Source of the DNA: Tridacna crocea
Lineage: Eukaryota; Mollusca; Bivalvia; Cardiida; Cardiidae
Assembly (NCBI GenBank): GCA_943736015.1
Contig: OX031062.1
Coordinates: 52,254,962-52,318,961, forward strand
Reading direction: 5' to 3'
DNA length: 64,000 nt
In this document: piece by piece, positions 1 through 10,721 of the stretch
How positions within the stretch are numbered: the first letter of the stretch is position 1
Layout: the number at the start of each line of letters is the position of its first letter
Made by a program: the position numbers and the translations under genes
The notes under the pieces: generated by a model
Told to the model about the DNA's origin: nothing
Seen by the model: the letters and a program-made list of their open reading frames with translations, nothing else
Database searches by the model: none

Positions 1-128
1 GATAATTATAATATATGTATAGCATCTCCTGGTGGACCTGTACCAAGTTTGTTCATATGATGCACATAGGATCAAAACTGAGCTAGCCATTATCAAATAG
101 TTCGAGTCATACACTGATCGAGGGTGGT
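1..128. other. Left edge, nothing recognised
   Basis: AT-rich sequence with no convincing coding potential or known repeat boundary before the first family H MITE. Confidence 0.4.
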
Positions 129-357
129 TTAAGTCTGTACCAAACAACATCATTTTAGACTGGCTCAAATTGAAAGCATTTGCAGACGACAAAATGAATG
201 TGACTAAAGAATTGAAATTTGTTTTAGGAAGGGAAGAAAACATTGTGGGAAAAGGAGAAAATGCTGGTTACCAGCATTTTCTCCTTTTCCCACAACGTTT
301 TAAAAACGCTTCTTCTCAGGGTCGTCAAAAGTAGGGATTATGTGGTAAATGGTTTAA
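129..357 (-). mobile_element. Family H MITE, type A core, full length (229 bp)
   Basis: Bounded by TTAA on both sides. From the right arm (GACTGGCTCAAATTGAAAGC) through the hairpin AATGCTGGTtACCAGCATT to the left arm (GGTCGTCAAAAGTAGGGATT). One arm has a C in ACAACGTTTT, so this copy is slightly decayed. Confidence 0.9.
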
Positions 358-781
358 TGCATTTCTGTGATGCATCATTGAAAGAAAAAGTCGCGTAATT
401 GTGGATCCGTAACAGCCATTAATTTTGTCTAACAAATGGCTGAAATCTGGTGGTAGAATGACTCTTGGACATGCAGACATTTACATACAATAAGAAGACT
501 GACTCGTGTCGGTCGTTGTCTGCGCATGTCAAATTCTTCGAAGATTCGACTGTCTTATATGACGCATCACTACTAGCCCCGAAGGCGGGCTGACTGTACA
601 ATATTACGCTCTATAAAGTAGCAATGTTAAAAATAGCTTTTACGTATCAAAACGTTTGAGGAGAAATGAGACCTGCTTTAGCAACAGATTTCTCTAAACT
701 GGTGATCATAGTTGAGTGAATTGCAAAAGGTAGCGTTTTATTGGGTAAACCTTTTTTTTTTGTTTTAAATTCAAAGTAACG

Positions 782-799
782 GTTAGGGTTAGGGTTAGG
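782..799 (+). repeat. Short telomere-like repeat
   Basis: Three TTAGGG units in GGTTAGGGTTAGGGTTAGGG. It is absent at the matching point of the related copy near 54755, so it is an insertion or local expansion. Confidence 0.8.
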
Positions 800-1337
800 G
801 AATACGATATGCGCAGACAACGAATTATTTCTTTTTAAGGAAAAAAACTAGATAGATGCTATTTCTGTCAGGAAAAAAATAGATCTAGACTTCCAACATT
901 CTCTTTCCATGACATTGTAAATAACAATTTTGTCCTGTTACTCGTTGAGCCGAGCTATCTGTGCTACTCTTTAACTTGTGTTCCTCGTATTTTTCTGTTC
1001 GTAAATTTGACAAGAGTCCATATCATAATTACAACTTTTGACAGGTTTGAAATCGCTCTTGGTGGCCAACCATAGTGAATCAAACGTATTTATGGGGTAA
1101 ATGGAGCTTCACCTGAGAAACGATTACCTCCCTTTTTCACCCTTTAACCGTCAAGCGATGAATGTGTGTGCGTGTGATAGGTGTTCTCGAATGATTTATT
1201 TCTATTACAGAACTAATATATATGGCATTTTACTTATCTGACTTATTAAAATGTTTTATCAAATGGGACTACGTATTACCTTTTACAGCCCATGCAGCGT
1301 AAAATAAGATCATTTTATAACAAAACTTATTACTTAT

Positions 1338-1425
1338 ATTAGGTACGGACACTGAGTGATCACAATATAATATCGCTCACCTGAGTCTATACTCAGAGTA
1401 TATTTTGTAGCCATCTAACGATGGT
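1338..1425. repeat. Repeat fragment shared with 4276-4366
   Basis: TGATCACAATATAATATCGC followed by TCACCTGAGTCTAT and a short CTCAGA palindrome occurs in both places, about 88 bp each. Probably the end of one dispersed element. Confidence 0.6.
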
Positions 1426-1499
1426 ATTATCTTAAATCTCTTCGTAATTGTAAACGAACAACAATTGGAATCTCAGACATACAGCTTTAATAGTTGAAA

Positions 1500-1655
1500 C
1501 GAATAGGTGTTTGTCTTAACACACTATGCTTTCTGTAACTTTCAACAACATTACCTAGAAATTTAGTAATTTGCACTCTTACGAATATAAATATTTGAAA
1601 CAAATGTATGGCTGAAATACAAAGTGCATCTGGCGAGATTCGAACCCATGAAGTA
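1500..1655 (-). mobile_element. tRNA-derived SINE fragment
   Basis: On minus it holds a B-box-like GGGTTCGAATCTCGCCAGA; the adjacent sequence is shared with 59490-59644. Its 5' end is interrupted by the G-tract element at about 1658. Confidence 0.55.
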
Positions 1656-1657
1656 CA

Positions 1658-1800
1658 CAGGCCCATAGGAACAGGGGGGGCTAGGGGAGGCTCAAAAATT
1701 TTGAAAATCATAGTAACTAAAATATGAGTTTTTAGCGCAATGCAACTACCATGCAAAAAATCTCAGTATTTCGAAGTTAGCCCCCCGGTGAGCACCTAAA
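1658..1800. mobile_element. G-tract element, fragment
   Basis: Begins CAGGCCCATAGGAACAGGGG and ends near AGCCCCCCGG. Similar to the larger element at 14888-15410 whose ends are CAGGCCCGTAGGAA / TTCCTACGGCCCTG. Confidence 0.5.
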
Positions 1801-2181
1801 ACAGCAATCTCCAAGCAGAGTTGTCCAAGCTCACTGCTAGTTTATAGAGCGTAATATTACAGTCAGCCCGCTTTCGGGGCTAGTAGTGATGCGTCATATA
1901 AGACAGTCGAATCTTCGAAGAATATGACATGCGCAGACAACGCTGTGCTATATATAGTAAGGGTGTTGAAAATTTCACTATTCCGTAATACATACAGGCG
2001 ATGCTCCAATATACTTTCATAAGTGTTCAAAGATCAACCAAGGAAAATTTTATTATTCTGGGATGGATCAATGGAAATTCAAAGGCCTGTGGTCAAACTG
2101 AGCTCCAGCTTGAGTCTCATTTATGGTATCGTACGCAATTGTTTATTGTGTTATGATGAAAAAAAGTTTGTGGTAACTTAT

Positions 2182-2408
2182 TTAACCCTTTTCCAAACAA
2201 GCCCTGTGTATTACGTGTCTGCAGTAAAAGTCTTTTGAAAACACTGTGGGAAAAGGAGAAATTGCTCGCTACGAGAAATTTCTCCTTTTCCCACAGTGTT
2301 TTCACCCTTTTTGACAACTTTCTGCCATTTTGTCAAAATCTAAAATCGTCGTCTGCAAACTCTTTCAGTTTGGAAGAGTCCAAAATTTGTCGTTTGGGAA
2401 AGGGTTAA
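2182..2408 (+). mobile_element. Family H MITE, type B core
   Basis: TTAA-bounded. The core is a GAAATTGCTCG hairpin instead of GAAAATGCTGG, with decay in one half-core (ACGAGAAATTTC). The arms are still recognisable (AAGAGTCCAAAATTTGTCG). Confidence 0.85.
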
Positions 2409-2658
2409 GCATGGGATTCCATGGTAAAGGGTTTTCAAACAAAAGTAGATCTAGTGCCAATAAGATGTACATAGATCTATGTACATGTTTCTCCGAATAA
2501 GTATTAATGATTTCTTTGATGTTACTGTCATTATTACAGTTATATATCGCAGCTGCCAATCCATACGTCATGCAGTGGTTTCTTTTACTAGTAGATCTAC
2601 TTTACACTGTACTCAAAGCCACAGGCTGCTTTTCAACAAAAATTAACATTACTGACAC

Positions 2659-2854
2659 CAGAGCTCCAGATGGAGGGGCCGGTGATTTTGATTTCACGGT
2701 TGAAAGTATTAATTATTCTCAACTAAACCCCATGTTGTGGTACTCATAAGAATCGTCTCATGGAGACGATTCTAATGAGTACCCACAACATAGGGTTTCA
2801 AAGAAAAATAAGGAGTTTAGAATATCATCACTCCCTTTTATCTGCAGCTCTGTT
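2659..2854. mobile_element. Fold-back element (GAGCTCCAGA ends, CATAGGGTTT core)
   Basis: Inverted arms meet at GAATCGTCTCATGGAGACGATTC. The outer ends are GAGCTCCAGA and TCTGCAGCTC. The family also occurs at 8820-9012, 23757-23846 (half) and 36036-36408 (interrupted). Confidence 0.8.
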
Positions 2855-2859
2855 ACACA

Positions 2860-3005
2860 ATGATCAACGCAGTGAGAAATGAATTCGCTATCGTCATGAC
2901 TATCATCAAACATCAGAAAGAAGTACGCTTAGCTCATTGGGATTTAAACCAGGGACCCCACGCTTTCAAGTTTTGAAAGCTACCAATTGAGCTATCGGGC
3001 TTGGT
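2860..3005 (-). mobile_element. tRNA-derived SINE
   Basis: On minus it reads like a tRNA: GATAGCTCAATTGGTAG (A box) and GGTTTAAATCCCAATGAGC (B box), followed by a CTTTCTGATG segment shared with 63540-63672. Confidence 0.6.
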
Positions 3006-3469
3006 AGTTTAAACATATTTTAATCAATGAATGAAATGGGGTTGAACCACAAGTTCTACCAACTTAGAATCGGTCCGTCCCCTACAATGAAAAGAACAAA
3101 ATAATCTTTCTATGGCAACAAGCAAAAAAACATATATAACAAACTAAGGAAACAAAAAAGGTAACTGAATATAAGAGATAGAAATAGAGGGATGAAAATA
3201 GGAGGGAAAAAAAAAAAAGAAATTTCGGCAATGAACATACAAGACAAAGATGAAAATCAAGTTACATGCGAAAAGCAGGAGTGAGAGAGGATAGGGCTTG
3301 GTAGTTGTGTTCTTGGCTAGGACACTCCAGAGACCTCTCCCTGTTCATAAGAAACTATATAAACCTACATCGTCTGCTGATCAAAGCCATTTATTGAACA
3401 CTGAATTGATAAAGAGTTTATAGATAAACTGCTAAATGTACGTGTTACGACACACAACGTAAACCAGTT

Positions 3470-4020
3470 TAAAGGTGAGTACTTAGAAATTTTACATCAC
3501 ACCAAATCAAAAAATATATATATCACTGAAATTTATATGAAAAAACAATACAAATCATCTATAATTAAGAATCATACAATTACCAAAAAAAATTTTTTTG
3601 ATGGTATTCCCTTAAAAGGCTACGTAGCCTCTTAAGCTATTTTTAGATTTCGCGCCAAAAATAAAAAAATGCATTGTGGGAATGTTAAGTGACTGGCACG
3701 TGACTAATGACGCTTAAATTCCATTACATAACAAACATGTAATTATTTTTCTTAATATCTTCTTCGGACGCTATATTTGAAGCTTCGTCTGTGTATTTCT
3801 TGTATGTAAATGACCTAGTTGTTCATGTAAAAATAGAACATGTTTCCCGTCGATGTCGACCTTGGCCGTAGTAAATCTCGAATTTCTCGTGTTGTCGGAT
3901 GGTTTTCGACTACTGGGGTTTTATGGATGACGATTATAAGGCTTTGGGAGTATAAAGATGATACTTTTGTATTTTTGTAAAATTTTCGTCCCAAATTCTG
4001 AAGGGCCACCTTTAAAGAGT
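3470..4020 (-). mobile_element. ~549-bp element, TTTAAAGGTGG ends
   Basis: Inverted copy of the elements at 7535-8082 and 15484-16030. Shared landmarks include AAAGGCTACGTAGCC, TTTCGCGCCAAAAAT, TTCGGACGCTATATTTGAAG and GACAACACGAGAAA. Short terminal inverted repeats and no coding capacity suggest a non-autonomous DNA transposon. Confidence 0.75.
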
Positions 4021-4275
4021 TAAAGAAAGTTGCAAGCACGAAAGTTTGTGCGAAAAAATTACCTCCCTTTATATTTTTTTTGATACATATAAACTATCAT
4101 AGTTGTCAAACGTAGACGTACATCAGGTATTTTTACTTTGGAGTAGTAGTTTTTGATTAAGTTACTTTTGCTATAAAAATTCCTGACATATTTTTTAAAA
4201 TTAAAATTAATAAATGATAACATACCCTCTCCTTCGTGCAGTTACAAAAATTGATATGTACACGAACACTCATTA

Positions 4276-4366
4276 GGATTACGGACATTGAACGATCACA
4301 ATATAATATCGCTCACCTGAGTCTATAACTCAGAAGAAATTTTGAAGTCATCCAAAGATGGCAAAC
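4276..4366. repeat. Repeat fragment shared with 1338-1425
   Basis: Same TGATCACAATATAATATCGC core with about 85 per cent matching flanks, ending in GATGGCAAACT. Confidence 0.6.
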
Positions 4367-5799
4367 TATCGTGGTAATTATGAAAACAAACAGAAAGAGC
4401 AACATGTATTGACACACATATGGTTTGTGACCCATCAAACACAATGGGGACCATATGGGAGTTCTGTTTGTACATTAATTAGATGAAAACGGATCAACGA
4501 TAGTGCAGATCAATTTAAACTCATTATTAAAAAATGGTGGTATAAGAAGGTACAATTACCAATTTTCATGCACAAAATATCATTGTACAGCGAAAAATGT
4601 CAACCCTGGTGAGCCTGCGCATAAGGTCCCCTTTTGCGTGGTTCAGGATCTAACTCAATAGAACTTCCTGCCCGATCTTCGATTTCTGCCTTTCGCTCCT
4701 CTATAGTGGCTGTAAGAATTGATCTGGATGGGCCAAATTAACGTTTGACATAAGTCGACCAGTTTACATTTCATTTCAGTGGTCTCGAGCCAGGTCAGAA
4801 TTGTTTGACGTAACAGTATTTATCTATGTAATGTGTTATTTTGTAGACGCACTAAGAGCACACTTCCTTGCCATCTGAAAACTACGCATAACAAATTAAT
4901 AGGTATCATGATGTTTAATATAGCGTTCTTTATTTTGCGTTCATACGGTCCAAAATTAGTTCAACCATATATCTGTCTACCCTTTTACTCACTTAGTCTG
5001 GATCATGGTCATTTTGTCATTCGTTGCAAGGGGCTATTCTCACTTTGCCCAGTCTTCATTTCTCGTCTGGAATAGATCTAGATCTACATATATTCCATAT
5101 CCTTCTTTTAAAATCATGTGTTAAGAAAAGAAATATATGTATCGTCACATGTTAGATAACAAGGCGACTGTACAACAGTAAATTTATCTACGAATAAAGA
5201 ATAGATCTACTCTATATAATTGACTTTGTTACCGGTTTACACAGTGACAAGAGTAGCTTTAAATACATTCAACATTTTACGTCCCTGTATATTCTTTGCG
5301 CATTCAGTTGTGATTATGTTGAAATCAAGCTGTTGATATCAAATTTGTATCGCGAAGATACTGTAATATTTATAATCCAATTATTTTCATGAACTAATAT
5401 GGTATATGAATTTGTCATTTGAAGCTTTGTATTCTATTTTTCTTTGTATGTTGTACAATAAAAATGTTTATGAACTAGGAATTATTTTACGTCGGTAGAA
5501 CGACAGGCTATGACATTTATATAACGCTCGGCTAAGTTGCTTTTTTTTTTCAAAACTTAGACCATGTTTTGTCGCCATTCAAGATGGTATACGCTCCGAG
5601 AGCGTGATCCTCCGTGATACAAGTAAGCACATCTGTACGAACATAAAATTAGGGATAGAGTGATATTTAAGCGAAATCATATCAACTTCGCATAGGTCTG
5701 CGGTAACGTCGTTAAACGTCATTGCACTTCCATTGGCCCCCGTCATAGTCTACGGCGTTTCAATTGCTTTGGCACGGCTTTGTTCGCAGAGCACAATGA
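4367..5799. other. Unassigned intergenic DNA
   Basis: About 1.4 kb with no gene, hairpin MITE or clear tandem repeat. Short open frames here lack any family resemblance. Confidence 0.4.
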
Positions 5800-6079
5800 C
5801 ACGGCGGGGAATCACGTGACACAAAAAAGTTATTGACGAGCAAACAAATTTTTTACCCTGGATAATTTGTTTGCTCGTCAATAATTTTTTTATCAGGTGT
5901 TGTTTAAAAAATCTAACACATCAAGCAAATCCCCGGAGTCCTTCCGCCTTCTCTGCTTCAAACCGAATTCCAATCGGTCACGTATTAACGGAATTATTGA
6001 AGATTTTCTTACCTGAAGTTGGGGAATTTTTTCAAATAACCGTCATTGTTGTTGTTGTGTCACGTGATTCCCCGCCGTG
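5800..6079. mobile_element. Fold-back with GGCGGGGAATCACGTGACA ends
   Basis: The ends at 5800-5822 and 6058-6079 are inverted copies (CGGGGAATCACGTGACA). Inside the left end is a second hairpin at about 5825-5893 with arms TTATTGACGAGCAAACAAAT, giving two nested fold-backs. Confidence 0.65.
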
Positions 6080-6217
6080 AATGAGATTGCAAGAAAATCG
6101 GATATTATTCCCGAAGACTGGGGGTCACCAATACCAAGGTGTTGCTACGGAGCTCCTATGGCGCGCTTTAAATAGCGTTCCTACGGGGTTCTTATTGGTG
6201 ATTAGCTGCAATCTCAC
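6080..6217. repeat. Imperfect fold-back
   Basis: TGAGATTGCA and TGCAATCTCA, with inner TCACCAATA / TATTGGTGA, make a long imperfect stem directly next to the element ending at 6079. Confidence 0.5.
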
Positions 6218-6527
6218 AGCGCTTGGACCACTGCGACCTCTGTGCTTCCGCTGTGCTCATAATAAGTGCACTGGATAGTGGATACCCACACTGCGCCGAC
6301 GGCGTGTCCTTGATAATCATTTGAACTATTCTATCTCTGAAAACGAATTGTCCATATACACACATACAATTGTTTCCTTGCTGTGTGGTCTGGAAAGGTC
6401 AGTGGAGAATAAAACTTTGATCGTAACAAGAAAGTGGGAAGAATCAGGACATAAATCCCAACCCTCTCAAAGAGAGGCAAATCAATCAGTCATCTCACCA
6501 ACCATTGCTATCCAGGCTTCCTAGCGT

Positions 6528-6925
6528 ACACCATCTTCGCAAGCAAAGGCCGATGATTCACTACGCTACTCTACCCTTGGCGGATCGAGCTTGATTTTTG
6601 CATTCGCCAGATACGCTTTTTTATTGGATGCAGCCAGCTCTAGCTGCAACGAATGAAATCGCTCGTAGCATTTCATCTTTGATAAAAATAGAACAAGGTC
6701 GCTACCTTTCGAATAGAGGGTAAACATGGAAACCCACGTGGATGTCTGCTTATCGCTTCATGTGTATTCGTAAGCGATTTGTTAAACGATATTTCATTTG
6801 CTTTTAGAAATATGATGTAAAAGGGGGAGGGGGTTAATGACCAGCATCCAACAGAGGGCGCATCGCAGGAATCTCGAAATCGGCCAATCAGCCAAGGTAA
6901 GATCCACGTAGTGATCGTAAACTTA
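6528..6925 (+). mobile_element. ~400-bp dispersed element, copy 1
   Basis: Three copies in the window, this one and inverted ones at 17908-18323 and 19473-19936. Shared marks: TTTATTGGATGCAGCCAGCT, GAATGAAATCGCTCGTAGCA, AGGTAAGATCCACGTAGTGA. Confidence 0.75.
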
Positions 6926-7080
6926 GCACGCGAAGATGAGCGTACACCTGCTGTGGTGAATTTAATATACTTGTGTGCATAATAAAGCTATTATTATTAT
7001 TATTATATTATTATATTTATTTGCATACTTCGTCCACTGTTTTTGTAAGACACAGACTGGTGAACGCAGTAGCAGCCCCT

Positions 7081-7315
7081 ACCGATTACCACACAATCGC
7101 TACATTTGACGATCGAACCCGAGATACACGCCTTTTGAAAACATTGTGGGAAAAGAAGAAAATGCTGGTAACCAGCATTTTCTCCTTTTTCCCACAATAG
7201 TTTCTTACCTTTCAGAAACAAATTCTATTATTTTAGCCAAACTTGAATTGTCGTCTGCAAATCCTTTCAATTTGGACCAGTCTAAAATTTTGTCGTTCAG
7301 TATTTAAAGAGTTAA
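7081..7315 (+). mobile_element. Family H MITE, type A core, worn left end
   Basis: Hairpin at 7136-7202 with two small indels (AAAAGAAG, extra T in CTTTTTCCC). The right arm is complete to TTAA; the left TTAA is lost. Confidence 0.8.
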
Positions 7316-7534
7316 AAGCGCCGCTGAATAATCTCCGCTGCAGCTCAGAGGAGTCAGGAGTTGTCAGGAGCATAGCTCAAAAATTATAGGTGTAAAGTCA
7401 CTGTAAACATGAAACTTCACAGGCGGATAGATTCATCAAGGGGAAGTGCAGTGCATAAGAACCATAACTCTTGATGGTATAATCTTGGAGTTATTGTCCC
7501 TTGCTTTTTCTTTTTTTTTTTTTTTAACTAGAGC

Positions 7535-8082
7535 AGACTTAAAGGTGGCCGTTCAGATTTTGGGACAAAAATTTTACAAAAATACAAAAAAATAATCTTT
7601 ATACTCCCAAAGCCTTGTAATTTTCATTCATAAAACCCCAGTAGTCGAAAGCCATCCGACAACAAGAGGATTACTGATTTACTACAGCACAGGTCGACGC
7701 CGACGGAAAACATGGTTTATTTTTACATGAGCAACTTGCTCATTTACATACTTGAAATATACAGACGAAGCTTCAAACATAGCGTCCGAAGAAGACAAGG
7801 AAAATAATTACATTTTTGTCATGTTATGGAATTTATGCGTCATTAATGACGTGTCAGTCACTTAAAATTCCCACAATGCTCTTTGATTTTTGGCGCGAAA
7901 TCTAAATATGGCTTAAGGGGCTACGTAGCCTTTTATGGGAATACCTCCCTAATTCTTTCCTTTTTGTAATATTATGATTCTTAATTATTGATTATTTGTA
8001 TTGTTTTTTCATATAAATTTCAGTGATATATATATTTTTTAATTTGGTGTGATGTGAAAAGGCTAAATACCCACCTCTAAAG
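7535..8082 (+). mobile_element. ~549-bp element, TTTAAAGGTGG ends
   Basis: Forward copy related to 15484-16030 and the inverse of 3470-4020. Begins AAAGGTGGCCGTTCAGATTT and ends with ATACCCACCTCTAAAG. Confidence 0.75.
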
Positions 8083-8305
8083 ACTATATGACATTTAAAC
8101 ACGAAACTTCAAAAATAGTACAGATAACTGCCCCCTGCAAAGGCGACGTTTTTCTTTCACTGGTCGCCTCTGAGTACAGAGACGATCAAGACAAAATCAG
8201 TTGAAATCTCCGCACAAATGATCATAGCGCTTGCATCTTGGCTATGGACAATGCCTGTTAAATAACTAAAGTTTTGTGTCTGGTCATTTGAAATAGCTTT
8301 TCGTC

Positions 8306-8373
8306 GGTTGACTTCGAAAACCTCGTAACTACAGCTTGTAACAAGCTGTAGTTACGAGGTTTTCGAAGTAAAC
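8306..8373. repeat. Perfect ~32-bp-arm palindrome
   Basis: Arms ACTTCGAAAACCTCGTAACT and its complement meet at CAGCTTGTAACAAGCTG. Same family as 9214-9288; outer GTCGGTT extends the stem weakly. Confidence 0.85.
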
Positions 8374-8391
8374 CCACGTTTTGAGAAATTG

Positions 8392-8760
8392 CTAATTTAA
8401 CTTGCTGGGAATTTCAGCATTACATTTTGAAAAAAATTCTTCCAAATAAAATTCGGAAATTGTTTCAGCAAAATTGGGAATTTTTTTTTTTTCGCCATAA
8501 TTAGGCCAAAAAATTATGCTTTTTGCAATTGGGAAGTCACCGAATATCGGCTTCAATAGAAGGGGAAAAAAAAAAAGCCCTGTCTCTGTGACAAGATTCA
8601 TTCCTCTCTCCTCACAGATGACTGGTTCAACGACGGTTAAATGTGGGAAAGCCAGAGGCATGCAAAGAACACTGTGGAAAGTACCAGTAAAAGAAACTGA
8701 AGACAAAACATGGACATGTAGGCTGGCCACCGTTTTGAAAATACCGTATAACTGACCTGT
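8392..8760. other. Unassigned, A/T-tract-rich
   Basis: Contains poly-T (8484-8495) and poly-A (8566-8576) tracts and no recognised element. Open frames on both strands show no family resemblance. Confidence 0.3.
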
Positions 8761-8819
8761 TCACTCTTCATATACTAGGCTTATCAAGGGTCTTTTCGTT
8801 CTTCACCCATTTATAGACT

Positions 8820-9012
8820 CCAGAGCACCAGATAAGAGGGAGTGATGGTATTCCAAATCCATTATTTCTCCTCCAAACCCTATGTTGTAGGTACTCATTA
8901 GAATCGTCTCATTGAGACGCTTCTAATGAATACCCACAACATAGGCTTTAGTGGAGAATTATTAATATTTTCAATCTTGAAATCAAAATCACTCCCTCCA
9001 TCTGGAGCTCTG
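8820..9012. mobile_element. Fold-back element (GAGCTCCAGA ends)
   Basis: Second copy of the 2659-2854 family with an intact centre, ATTAGAATCGTCTCATTGAG, and both ends (CAGAGCACCAGA, TCTGGAGCTCTG). Confidence 0.8.
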
Positions 9013-9204
9013 ATACTCGTCACAACTCGGTCGAATCCGTCACTACGTCAACGGATCATTCGAGGTTTACCAAATGGCGATATACACACTGTTCACAATT
9101 GGGGTCATTAATTTGTTCATACCTGTTTTTTTTTTTCGTTAACTAGCACGACTTCTGTGTCCTACTTGTAAATGAAACTTATAGAACGTGTTACATACGC
9201 TATC

Positions 9205-9290
9205 GTCGGTTTACTAAAAAAACCTCGCAACTACAGCTTGAAACAAGCTGTAGTTACCAGGTTTTTGAAGCAAACCGACGATATTTTACA
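9205..9290. repeat. Palindrome, second copy
   Basis: TCGTCGGTTTACT and AAACCGACGA ends, inner CAACTACAGCTTGAAACAAG. Diverged relative of 8306-8373 with a longer outer stem. Confidence 0.8.
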
Positions 9291-9392
9291 ATAAAAGCCG
9301 TCCTCTGACAAAGGGGCTCTAATGCTCTTATACATTTCGCCAAGCAGGTCATCACAAAGTCATAATGTAATGGTGCCATAAAATACTTTTAT

Positions 9393-9621
9393 TTAACCCT
9401 TTACCCCATAAGGCATTTCTATGGTATCTGAAATTGGCCTTAAATAACAGCAAGGATGAAGCCGTTTCTTATGTGTATTAACACCTATTGATAGCATAGA
9501 AAACATTGTGACAAAAGGTGAAATTGCTCGTCACGAGCAATTTCACCTTTTGCCACAATGTTTTTCTAAAGGCTCCTACAAGCAATGCGTAGAAATTAGT
9601 AATTATGGAGTAAAGGGTTAA
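9393..9621 (+). mobile_element. Family H MITE, type C core, 229 bp
   Basis: TTAA ends. The hairpin is ATTGTGACAAAAGGTGAAAT then TGCTCGTCACGAGCA. The arms (CCCATAAGGCATTTCTATGG, AACAGCAAGGATGAAGC) differ from type A, but length and ends are the same. Confidence 0.88.
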
Positions 9622-9653
9622 CAATTGGCTTAATCCTGAACTAGAGTGGTCGC

Positions 9654-9886
9654 TTAACTCTTTACCAAACGACAAAAATTTAGACTGATCCAAAATGAAA
9701 GCATTTGCAGACGACAAATTAGACATGACTCAAAAATTAAAATTTATTTTAGGAAGGGGAGAAAACATTGTAGGAAAAGGAGAAAATGCTGGTTTTCAGC
9801 ACTTTCTTGTTTTCCTACAATGTTTTCAGAAGGCTTCGATCTTTCTCAGGGTCGTTAAGAGTCGGGATTGTGTGGTGATGGGTTAA
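9654..9886 (-). mobile_element. Family H MITE, type A core
   Basis: TTAA ends, both arms complete. The inner stem is decayed in one half (GGTTTTCAGCACTTTCTTG). Confidence 0.88.
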
Positions 9887-9963
9887 CATGCAGAATTCGA
9901 CCCAGGCGAGCTTGCATGGTCTATAAATAGAAAAAGTCTTGGTCGATACTTTTCGTAGTTGCA

Positions 9964-10192
9964 TTAACCCTTTCCCAAACAATCCCTGGTTTTTACGCGT
10001 CTGGAATAGTAGCCTTTTGAAAACATTGTGGGAAAAGGAGAAAATGCTGGTAACCAGCATTTTCTCCTTTTCCCACAATGTTTCCTACCCTATCATAGAC
10101 AGAAATCATCTTTTCAGCAAGAGTTGAATTGTCGTCTGCAAATGCTTTCAATTTGGTCTAGTCCAAAAATTTGTCGTTTGGGAAAGGGTTAA
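9964..10192 (+). mobile_element. Family H MITE, type A core, 229 bp
   Basis: Perfect hairpin centred on GGTAACC; CCCTTTCCCAAACAATCCCTGG left arm variant, ending GTTTGGGAAAGGGTTAA. Confidence 0.92.
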
Positions 10193-10244
10193 AGCCCCAT
10201 TTTCACAGAGAATGCCGATTTATCTGTTTTTGTTTTATTTTACT

Positions 10245-10551
10245 TTAACTATATTTACCAAACGACATATTTTTAGACTGGTCCAAATTCAAAGCATCTG
10301 CAGACAACAAATTTTCAAAAATCTTTTCAATAATGATGATTTCTGACTTTGATAAGGTAGAAATCGAAAATTTTCAAGTATCTGCAGACAACAAATTAAA
10401 TCTTGTCAATATGAAGATTTCTTTGATAGGGTAGAAAGTATTGTAAGAAAAGGAGAAAACGCTGGTTACCAGCATTTTCTCCTTTTCCCACAATGTTTCT
10501 AGAGGTTTTCTCGGGGTCGGTAAAAGTTGGGATTGTGTGGTAAACGGTTAA
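10245..10551 (-). mobile_element. Family H MITE with internal arm duplication
   Basis: The right-arm segment with GCAGACAACAAATT is present twice (10311 and 10388), making the copy about 78 bp longer than normal. The hairpin itself is intact. Confidence 0.8.
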
Positions 10552-10690
10552 CTATTTGCCAGAGGTCAGAACTTTAAACTGGTCTAAACTGTGAGTATTT
10601 GCAGACCACAATCTAAATATGACTCAGATGATGGGATTTCCTTTTAGGGGAAAATAGAATATGTTGGTAACCAGCATTTTCTCCATTACC
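10548..10690 (-). mobile_element. Family H MITE, truncated
   Basis: Shares its TTAA with the preceding copy. Decayed right arm and core (TGTTGGTAACCAGCATTTTC), cut off before the TCCG element. Confidence 0.65.
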
Positions 10691-10721
10691 CACCGAGTTT
10701 CCGCCAGCTATTTTACAATTT

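Larger units (their letters stand above)
513..1942. mobile_element. Element with ~100-bp inverted arms
   Basis: Arms at about 513-613 and 1841-1942 are near-perfect inverted copies (TTCTTCGAAGATTCGACTGT against ACAGTCGAATCTTCGAAGAA), enclosing 1.2 kb without coding capacity. The region inside the right arm carries a G-tract element and a SINE tail. Partial relatives of the left side are at 19215-19300 (inverted) and 54490-54760. Confidence 0.6.

Noticed and set aside
782-799. True chromosome end
   Set aside because: Only three TTAGGG units, embedded in ordinary repeat DNA on both sides.
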